28,497 bases of DNA, from contig DHEX01000043.1 in assembly GCA_002400085.1 (NCBI GenBank), positions 2,100 to 30,596 of the forward strand, read 5' to 3'. Under the pieces are notes generated by a model, which was not told where the DNA came from, did no database searches, and saw only the letters and a list, made by a program, of their open reading frames with translations. Shown piece by piece: positions 22,873 to 28,497 of the stretch. Every line of letters starts with the position of its first letter. The stretch's first letter is position 1. The translations under genes and the position numbers were made by a program. This stretch comes from Clostridiaceae bacterium UBA4839. Its GTDB lineage: Bacteria > Bacillota > Clostridia > Clostridiales > Caloramatoraceae.

Positions 22873-24311
22873 GTTCCATAAAAGTTAAAATGACAGGACA
22901 TGAATACAGATATGATATCTTTCAAATATTGGTTCTTTTTTTTAAGAAGGACGATATTTCTTTTATATGTGAGGATGAGAGTTTAGATGCCAATGTTATA
23001 AGTTCCCTTGATAAAATAGCAGGAAAGGCATCCTGCATAATGAAATATCAGGGGAAACAGGTAGAAAAACATATATATGTTGATATGTCAAATAAAAGGA
23101 AAATAAAAAATGGGTTAAAAATAAGCTTATTAGAATGTATAGAGGAGTTTGGATATGATAAAGTACCTTGGGGAATTTTAATAGGAATAAGACCAACTAA
23201 AATTATACATGAATATATAGAAGAAGGATTAGATGATGATGCCATTATTTCAAAATTCATGAGCGAATATAGGGTTAGGTTGGACAAGGCTCAGCTGGCA
23301 CTTGAAGTGGCAAGAAATGAAGCTCCTTTTTTAAGGGTACATCCTAATAGTGTAAGTATGTATATTCATATTCCATTTTGCCCATCAAAGTGTATTTATT
23401 GTTCTTTTTCCTCTATTCCAGTTTATAAAAATGAAGAACTAATTGAGCATTATCTATTAGCATTATTTGATGAAATTGATGCTGCTTTTAGAAGTATTAA
23501 ATCAAAAGGTTTATTTGTTGATACTTTATATATTGGGGGAGGAACTCCTTCAGTTTTAAGCTGTAGAGACTTGGATAGACTATTGTCTAAGATATCACAG
23601 AACTATGATTTGAAATCTTTAAATGAGTTTACTATTGAATGTGGAAGGCCTGATTCTATTGATAAAGACAAGCTAAATATTATAAAAAATTATGGCTGCA
23701 CAAGAATATGTATTAATCCTCAAACAATGAATGAGGAAACTTTAAAAACTATTGGAAGAAATCATACAACAAAAGATATTGTGGAAAAATTTTATGCTGC
23801 TAGGGAAATAGGTTTTGACGATATTAACATGGATATAATAATGGGCCTTCCAGGGGAAGATGAAAGACATGTGGAAAAGACAATGAAAAGTTTGAAAGAA
23901 ATTTCCCCTGACAGCATTACAATCCATACCATGGCATATAAAAGAGCATCTATTCTTCTTGAAAAGGGAACTTTTAAAAAGAATAATTTGGCAGAATCTA
24001 TGTATGAAATTGCAGTAAAACATGTAAGAGAAATGGGTATGCATCCTTATTATATGTACAGACAAAAAAATATGGTGAGCCCACTTGAAAATGTAGGATA
24101 TTGTTTTAAAAATAAAGAGTGCATTTATAATATACAAATGATAGCTGAGAATATCACCATTGTAGCACTTGGAGCAGGTTCTGTAACAAAGCTTGTTTAC
24201 CCAAAAGAAAAAAGAATTGAAAGAGTAGCTAATTTAAGAGACATAAAGGAATACATTGAAAGAAAAGATGAAATGATAGAAAAAAAGAGGAATGCCATTG
24301 AAATGATATAA
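22869..24311 (+). CDS. hemZ: HemZ, radical SAM coproporphyrinogen III oxidase-like protein
   Basis: 480 aa. The radical SAM motif is CPSKCIYC (C171, C175, C178), preceded by the typical YIHIPF; the aromatic F180 follows. GGGTPS, INMDIIMGLPGE and SITIHTMAYKRAS further match the HemN/HemZ group. The N-terminal 160 residues, including WGILIGIRPTKI, are characteristic of HemZ. In B. subtilis HemZ is tied to anaerobic haem synthesis, but several clostridial members act where no haem pathway is evident, so the substrate here is uncertain. It overlaps the upstream small gene by 4 nt. The aspS promoter lies over its 3' end. Confidence 0.92.
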   Translation: MSSIKVKMTGHEYRYDIFQILVLFFKKDDISFICEDESLDANVISSLDKIAGKASCIMKYQGKQVEKHIYVDMSNKRKIKNGLKISLLECIEEFGYDKVPWGILIGIRPTKIIHEYIEEGLDDDAIISKFMSEYRVRLDKAQLALEVARNEAPFLRVHPNSVSMYIHIPFCPSKCIYCSFSSIPVYKNEELIEHYLLALFDEIDAAFRSIKSKGLFVDTLYIGGGTPSVLSCRDLDRLLSKISQNYDLKSLNEFTIECGRPDSIDKDKLNIIKNYGCTRICINPQTMNEETLKTIGRNHTTKDIVEKFYAAREIGFDDINMDIIMGLPGEDERHVEKTMKSLKEISPDSITIHTMAYKRASILLEKGTFKKNNLAESMYEIAVKHVREMGMHPYYMYRQKNMVSPLENVGYCFKNKECIYNIQMIAENITIVALGAGSVTKLVYPKEKRIERVANLRDIKEYIERKDEMIEKKRNAIEMI

Positions 24312-24326
24312 AGATGATAGTATAAT
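24298..24326 (+). promoter_or_regulatory. Sigma-A promoter of the aspS T-box transcript
   Basis: TTGAAA (24298-24303), a 17-nt spacer and a perfect TATAAT (24321-24326). The -35 box lies inside the last codons of hemZ. Confidence 0.8.
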
Positions 24327-24363
24327 AATATAATTAGTTGTAATATTAGTTTATTTAATATAA

Positions 24364-24574
24364 AGAAGCAATGATTAAGAGGAGTAATTTCTGACTTCCA
24401 TAAAGAGAGGGTTCAGTGCTGAAAAGAACCTATGGTAAAAGAAATGAATGACACTTAGGAGCTAAAACACTAAAAAGTGTTTCCGTATTTATACGTTATA
24501 TTTGAGTGGGTTTAAACCAATAAGGGTGGTACCGCGGGTAAGCTCGTCCCTAACATTATAGGGGCGGGCTTTTT
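24364..24574 (+). promoter_or_regulatory. T-box leader (tRNA-Asp sensing) upstream of aspS
   Basis: Stem I shows the loop E partners AGTA (24383-24386) and GAA; four bases further the specifier GAC (24450-24452) reads aspartate, followed by A. The distal arm is CCATA...TATGG enclosing AGAGAGG and GGTTC/GAACC. ACACT/AGTGT forms stem III. The T-box sequence AAGGGTGGTACCGCGGG is at 24522-24538. The terminator stem 24541-24552/24559-24570 with TTTTT follows. Uncharged tRNA-Asp should stabilise the antiterminator and turn on aspS. The 5' boundary is approximate. Confidence 0.92.
24541..24574 (+). terminator. Regulated terminator of the aspS T-box
   Basis: AGCTCGTCCCTA pairs with TAGGGGCGGGCT (two G-U pairs), followed by TTTT. 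Its 5' arm adjoins the T-box sequence needed for the competing antiterminator. Confidence 0.88.
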
Positions 24575-24610
24575 GTATTTTGTATTAATAAAAAAAAGGA
24601 GGAATTATCT

Positions 24611-26398
24611 ATGGGAGAATCTATAAAGGGCTTAAAAAGGAGCAAATATTGCGGCGAATTTAGGGACTCAGATGTAGGAAATAAAGCTACTGTTATGGGA
24701 TGGGTTCAAAGAAGAAGAAATTTAGGAGGACTCATATTTGTAGATTTAAGGGATAGAACTGGAATTGTGCAAATAGTTTTTGGTGAAGCAATAGATAAAG
24801 AAGCCTATGAAAAGGCTCATCAAATAAGAAGTGAATATTGTCTTGCAGTAACCGGAAATGTCGTTTTAAGAGAATCACCAAACCCTGAAATGCCTACTGG
24901 CCTTATAGAAATTAAGGGGGGAAGCCTTAGAATATTATCAGAATCAGAAACACCACCTATTTATATTAAAGAAAATTTAGATGCTTCTGAGCAAATAAGG
25001 CTTAAATACAGATATCTCGATCTTAGAAGACCAGATATCCAAAGAAATTTAATGATAAGGAGCCGTGCATATAAGGTTGTTAGGGATTTTATGTATGAAA
25101 ATGGTTTCCTCGAAATTGAAACACCTATGCTAACAAAAAGTACACCAGAGGGAGCAAGGGATTATCTTGTACCCAGCAGAAATTTTAAAGGTAAGTTTTA
25201 TGCACTTCCTCAATCTCCGCAGCTTTTTAAGCAGCTTCTTATGGTTTCAGGTTATGACAGATATTTTCAAATAGTAAAATGTTTTAGAGATGAGGATTTA
25301 AGAGCAAACAGACAGCCAGAATTTACTCAAGTAGATATGGAATTATCCTTTGTGGAAATGGAAGATGTGATGGAAGTAAATGAAAGGCTCATTAAGCGCC
25401 TTTTTAAGGAAATTAAAGGTATAGATGTTGAAATCCCAATTCAGAGAATTACTTATAAAGAAGCTATGGAACGCTTTGGTTCAGATAAACCTGATATGAG
25501 GTTTGGGATGGAACTTACTAATATAAAGGATACAGTAAAAGGTACTGAGTTTAGGGTGTTTAAGGATGCTATAAATGAAGGAAAAGATATTAGAGGAATA
25601 AATGCAAAGGGCTGTGCAAGTTTTGGAAGAAAAGAAATTGATAGGCTTGGAGAATTTGTAAAAACTTATGGCGCAAAGGGATTGGTTTGGATTGCAATAA
25701 AGGAAGATGGAATAAAATCACCAATTTCAAAGTATTTAACTAATGAAGAAATGGATGCAATAATTAAGAAAATGGGTGGAGAAAAAGGAGATTTACTTCT
25801 TATTGTTGCAGATAAGCCAAAGATTGTATTTGCATCCCTTGGAGCCCTTAGAATTGAGCTTGGAAAGAAGCTTAACCTTATTGGGCCTGACAACAAAGAG
25901 TTTAAATTTGTTTGGGTTGTAGAGTTCCCTATGTTTACTTATGATGAGGAAGAGGGAAGATATGTAGCCGAACACCATCCGTTTACAATGCCAGTAGAAG
26001 AGGACATAAAATTCTTAGAAACTGAGCCTTGGAAAGTTAGATCAGAGACCTATGATATTGTTTTAAATGGTGAAGAAATTGGCGGCGGAAGTATTAGAAT
26101 ACATGATACTAAACTGCAGGAGGAAATGTTTAAAGTTATGGGATTCACTCAGGAAGAAGCTTGGAAAAAGTTTGGATTTTTACTTGAGGCGTTTAAATTT
26201 GGACCACCTCCACATGGCGGCCTTGCTTATGGATTTGATAGATTGGTTATGTTCCTTGCTGGTACTGATAATATTAAGGATGTAATTGCATTTCCTAAGA
26301 ATCAAAATGCAGTTTGCTTACTTACAGATGCTCCAAATGTTGTTGATGAAGATCAGCTAAATGAGCTGGGGATTGGAGTTTTAAAAGACAAAAAGTAA
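24611..26398 (+). CDS. aspS: Aspartyl-tRNA synthetase, bacterial type
   Basis: 595 aa class II enzyme. The anticodon-binding OB fold (GWVQRRRNLGGLIFVDLRDR) is followed by class II motif 2 (QIVKCFRDEDLRANRQPEFTQVD), a GAD insertion domain (about 290-420) that marks the bacterial type, and motif 3 (GPPPHGGLAYGFDRLVM). AAGGAGGA precedes the ATG. Expression is controlled by the aspartate T-box directly upstream. In many Firmicutes hisS precedes aspS; here it does not. Confidence 0.97.
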   Translation: MGESIKGLKRSKYCGEFRDSDVGNKATVMGWVQRRRNLGGLIFVDLRDRTGIVQIVFGEAIDKEAYEKAHQIRSEYCLAVTGNVVLRESPNPEMPTGLIEIKGGSLRILSESETPPIYIKENLDASEQIRLKYRYLDLRRPDIQRNLMIRSRAYKVVRDFMYENGFLEIETPMLTKSTPEGARDYLVPSRNFKGKFYALPQSPQLFKQLLMVSGYDRYFQIVKCFRDEDLRANRQPEFTQVDMELSFVEMEDVMEVNERLIKRLFKEIKGIDVEIPIQRITYKEAMERFGSDKPDMRFGMELTNIKDTVKGTEFRVFKDAINEGKDIRGINAKGCASFGRKEIDRLGEFVKTYGAKGLVWIAIKEDGIKSPISKYLTNEEMDAIIKKMGGEKGDLLLIVADKPKIVFASLGALRIELGKKLNLIGPDNKEFKFVWVVEFPMFTYDEEEGRYVAEHHPFTMPVEEDIKFLETEPWKVRSETYDIVLNGEEIGGGSIRIHDTKLQEEMFKVMGFTQEEAWKKFGFLLEAFKFGPPPHGGLAYGFDRLVMFLAGTDNIKDVIAFPKNQNAVCLLTDAPNVVDEDQLNELGIGVLKDKK

Positions 26399-26461
26399 AT
26401 ATATGATTAACTTATCATACAGATATGGATAGTTTTTGAAGCTAAGGCAGCAGTAAATATA

Positions 26462-26490
26462 TTGATAAAAACAAAATTAAGTGATATATT
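26462..26490 (+). promoter_or_regulatory. Sigma-A promoter of the putative 6S RNA
   Basis: TTGATA (26462-26467), a 17-nt spacer and TATATT (26485-26490) in the gap after aspS, pointing into a structured region with no coding frame. Confidence 0.7.
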
Positions 26491-26497
26491 AATTATA

Positions 26498-26677
26498 AAG
26501 CAGATGCCTGCTGTATACGAGAGGATGGACCTTTTATGAGCCAACACTTATGATAAGGGAATCCGGCTCCTGATGTGGAAGTGAGGCCTTTTGAATAAGG
26601 AACAGGAATCATCAGGGAGGATACCCACCTGCGAGAGCAGGTTCATCCGGGTTCATCGACGGTACAGCGGGTTTTTT
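26498..26677 (+). ncRNA. ssrS: Probable 6S RNA
   Basis: About 180 nt, between aspS and tcdA, which is where B. subtilis carries its 6S-1 RNA (bsrA, between aspS and yrvM). A closing stem joins CCTGCTGTA (26507-26515) to TACAGCGGG (26663-26671), followed at once by TTTTTT as terminator. Inside, GGATGGACC (26523-26531) can pair with GGTTCATCC (26640-26648), and CTCCTGATG with CATCAGGGAG forms a distal stem. CCTGC-GAGA-GCAGG (26628-26641) is a small hairpin that competes with the inner stem, as expected near the 3' side of the central bubble. A sigma-A promoter lies upstream. 6S RNA binds the housekeeping RNA polymerase. Ends are approximate; the identity rests on structure and synteny. Confidence 0.72.
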
Positions 26678-26699
26678 ATGTTTTAAATGGGGGTGCTGC

Positions 26700-27425
26700 A
26701 TGTTTGATTTTGAGGAAAGAACTGGACTTTTAATAGGTAAAAGCGCTGTAGAAAAGCTGAATAATAGTTGTGTTGCAGTATTTGGAATAGGTGGAGTTGG
26801 ATCATTTTGTGCAGAAGCACTTGTTAGAGCTGGTATAGGGAAAATTGTTTTAATAGATAGTGATAATGTTGCACTTTCAAATATTAATAGGCAAATACAT
26901 GCACTGCATAGTACAATAGGTATGCCTAAAGTAGAAGTTATGGCTGCAAGAATAAAGGATATAAATCCAAATATTGAAGTCATTACATATAATGAATTTT
27001 ATTCCCCAGAAAAGGGAGAAAAACTTATATCAAAAGATTATGATTATGTCGTTGATGCTGTGGATACTGTAACTGCTAAAATAGATATAGTAGTAAGATG
27101 CAGTGAAAATAATATACCGGTTATTAGCAGTATGGGTGCTGGCAATAAGCTTAATCCAGCAATGTTTGAGGTAGCTGATATATATGAAACAAGTGTATGT
27201 CCGCTTGCTAAAGTTATGAGATATGAATTAAGAAAAAGAGGGATAAAAAAGCTGAAGGTAGTGTACTCAAAAGAGACTCCCATAAAAATAAATCTTTCAG
27301 ATCAGGATTTGCCTAATGAGAATACAAATGTTAAGAAGCATTATATTCCGGGCAGTATTTCTTTTGTACCACCTGTTGCCGGACTTATAATTGCAGGTGA
27401 AGTAGTCAATGATCTTATCAAGTGA
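26700..27425 (+). CDS. tcdA: tRNA threonylcarbamoyladenosine dehydratase (TcdA/CsdL)
   Basis: 241 aa ThiF/MoeB/E1-like protein. It uses ATP to cyclise t6A37 of ANN-decoding tRNAs to ct6A. The nucleotide-binding loop GIGGVGS is at 29-35, D53 ends the next strand (VLIDSD), and the NINRQ motif (R65) that contacts ATP is present. There is no rhodanese or sulfur-carrier domain, which separates it from MoeB. The gene order aspS-6S RNA-tcdA matches Bacillus (yrvM). The ATG follows GGGGGTG. Confidence 0.9.
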   Translation: MFDFEERTGLLIGKSAVEKLNNSCVAVFGIGGVGSFCAEALVRAGIGKIVLIDSDNVALSNINRQIHALHSTIGMPKVEVMAARIKDINPNIEVITYNEFYSPEKGEKLISKDYDYVVDAVDTVTAKIDIVVRCSENNIPVISSMGAGNKLNPAMFEVADIYETSVCPLAKVMRYELRKRGIKKLKVVYSKETPIKINLSDQDLPNENTNVKKHYIPGSISFVPPVAGLIIAGEVVNDLIK

Positions 27426-27489
27426 TTCTAAAACTCAAGAGGAGTTTGCTTAAAAAATTGTCAAACAAATTTATAAGGTGGGATGTGCT

Positions 27490-27753
27490 GTGGAGTGTAC
27501 CAAGGATGATATACTAAAAAGACTTAGAAGAATTGAGGGACAGATTAGGGGCATTGAAAGGATGATTGAAGAGGATGAATGCTGCAATGACATTCTAATT
27601 CAGGTGGCAGCTGTTAGAGCAGCAATTAATAAGGTAGGAGGAATTGTTTTAGAAAATTACTCCAAATCCTGTATTAAGAAGGTAGCTCATGAAGAAAAAA
27701 ATGATGAAGATATTAATGAACTTATTGATACTATAATAAAATTTACTAAATAG
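27490..27753 (+). CDS. CsoR/CstR-family repressor lacking the copper-ligand histidine
   Basis: 87 aa all-helical DUF156 protein from GTG 27490 (AAGGTGGG 7-8 nt upstream; an in-frame GTG at 27478 is inside that site). KRLRRIEGQIRGIERMIEED is the DNA-binding and dimer helix. C32 and C61 match the two conserved cysteines, but the position of the copper-binding His (four residues before C61, in ENYSKSC) is Tyr57. Copper CsoR needs that His, while persulfide sensors of the CstR type use the two cysteines without it. A sulfur or other thiol signal is thus more likely than Cu(I). C31 is an extra adjacent cysteine. No target gene or operator is visible nearby. Confidence 0.85.
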   Translation: MECTKDDILKRLRRIEGQIRGIERMIEEDECCNDILIQVAAVRAAINKVGGIVLENYSKSCIKKVAHEEKNDEDINELIDTIIKFTK

Positions 27754-27779
27754 AAGAACCAATCTATGGGTGTAGATAT

Positions 27780-27863
27780 AAAAATGTATATTTATCTTTG
27801 CTTTAACCTAAAATATATTGAGCATTATATAAGTGCTCTATTGGCAGATGAATATACATTTTT
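27780..27863. terminator. Long hairpin after the CsoR/CstR-family gene, probable bidirectional terminator
   Basis: An 18-nt arm at 27780-27797 (AAAAATGTATATTTATCT) pairs with 27846-27863 with one G-U pair. The A run and T run at its ends make it terminator-like in both directions. The 48-nt loop holds a smaller hairpin, GAGCA/TGCTC. The loop is unusually long for a simple terminator. Confidence 0.55.
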
Positions 27864-27955
27864 GTTTACTTATATATCCATTTTAAATGTGAGAACATTA
27901 TGAATATTGCGTTTGATTAGGCTGTAATGATTTATGCATATATTTCATAATTTAC

Positions 27956-27984
27956 TTGTTAAAACAATTTTATACATATATAAT
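27956..27984 (+). promoter_or_regulatory. Sigma-A promoter of glyA
   Basis: TTGTTA (27956-27961), a 17-nt spacer and a perfect TATAAT (27979-27984), 43 nt before the ATG. No riboswitch or operator was recognised in the leader. Confidence 0.8.
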
Positions 27985-28027
27985 AGAATTATAAGACATT
28001 ATTGCTATCGAAGGGAAGTGTTATAAG

Positions 28028-28497
28028 ATGAGCCTTGAAAATGTTAAAAAGGTTGATCAGGAAATCTACGATACAATTATGCTAGAAATGAAAAGACAAG
28101 AATCCAAAATTGAGCTTATTGCGTCTGAAAATTATACGAGCAAAGCAGTTATGGAAGCTCAAGGATCGCAGCTAACAAATAAGTATGCAGAAGGATATCC
28201 AGGAAAGAGGTATTATGGTGGCTGCGAATATGTGGATATGGCAGAAAATCTTGCAAGGGAAAGACTTAAAAAGCTATTTAATGCTGAGCATGTAAATGTG
28301 CAGCCCCACTCAGGCTCTCAGGCAAATATGGCAGTATATTTTGCTGTGCTTAAACCTGGAGATAAGGTATTTGGGATGAATTTATCTCATGGCGGACATT
28401 TAACTCATGGAAGTCCGGTAAATTTTTCGGGAAAAACTTACAACTTTATTCCTTATGGTGTTGATGAGACCGGCTACATAGACTATGATGCTTTAAG
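28028..28497 (+). CDS. glyA: Serine hydroxymethyltransferase, 5' part (runs off the window)
   Basis: The first 156 codons are present; the rest lies beyond the window. It converts serine and tetrahydrofolate to glycine and methylene-tetrahydrofolate with PLP. Visible family stretches are IELIASENYTSKAVMEAQGS, NKYAEGYPGKRYYGG, VQPHSGSQANMAVY and GMNLSHGGHLTHGSPVNFSGK. The PLP lysine lies downstream. The ATG at 28028 follows AAGGGAAG. Confidence 0.96.
   Translation, partial: MSLENVKKVDQEIYDTIMLEMKRQESKIELIASENYTSKAVMEAQGSQLTNKYAEGYPGKRYYGGCEYVDMAENLARERLKKLFNAEHVNVQPHSGSQANMAVYFAVLKPGDKVFGMNLSHGGHLTHGSPVNFSGKTYNFIPYGVDETGYIDYDAL

Noticed and set aside
23742..24137. 131-codon open frame antisense to hemZ
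   Set aside because: No ribosome-binding site or family resemblance; it mirrors the codon use of hemZ, a clear radical SAM gene.
26612..26983. 123-codon minus-strand open frame over the 6S region and tcdA
   Set aside because: It overlaps a well-supported gene and a structured RNA, and has no start signals.

Overview
The window is low-GC, densely packed bacterial chromosome from a spore-forming member of the Clostridia, most likely a Clostridiaceae relative. The markers for this are the six-cysteine SCIFF peptide with its radical SAM maturase, HemZ, an aspartate T-box, a BofC-like forespore gene under a match to the sigma-G consensus, and the order bofC-ruvCAB-queA-tgt-yajC-secDF, which recalls Bacillus subtilis. 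Most promoters are near-perfect sigma-A sites with 17-bp spacers. No tRNA, rRNA, CRISPR array or intact transposase gene was seen.

Layout. 1-2.9 kb: a membrane-anchored alkaline-phosphatase-superfamily protein (minus strand), then a rubredoxin reductase-rubredoxin pair (plus strand). Convergent to the pair is a tiny minus-strand DUF1858 gene whose reading frame crosses an in-frame UGA. 3-6.9 kb: a YigZ/IMPACT protein, nadE, yebC and a bofC-like gene. This stretch carries two inverted copies of a roughly 147-bp, comparatively GC-rich element with 25-bp terminal inverted repeats, at 3794-3940 and 6535-6682. 6.9-16 kb: ruvC-ruvA-ruvB (Holliday junction processing), queA-tgt (queuosine in tRNA), yajC, a TIGR04086 membrane protein, scfA-scfB (SCIFF), secD-secF. 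16-24.3 kb: a 45-nt perfect palindrome, recJ, apt, rel, dtd, a metallo-beta-lactamase-fold hydrolase, a small unknown gene and hemZ. 24.3-28.5 kb: T-box and aspS, a probable 6S RNA, tcdA, a CsoR/CstR-family regulator, and the 5' part of glyA running off the window end.

The most interesting signal is the DUF1858 gene at 2671-2862 (minus). The UGA replaces exactly the second cysteine of the family's CxxC motif. The frame stays open and family-like on both sides. A stem-loop with a GGG apical loop starts its loop 29 nt downstream of the UGA, which fits the bacterial SECIS consensus. I read this as an unannotated CxxU selenoprotein encoded next to a rubredoxin reductase/rubredoxin electron-transfer pair.

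Other points worth a look are the inverted MITE-like pair, the sigma-G promoter of the bofC-like gene, a terminator placed between scfA and scfB, the long palindrome near recJ, and a CsoR-family regulator lacking the copper-ligand histidine.
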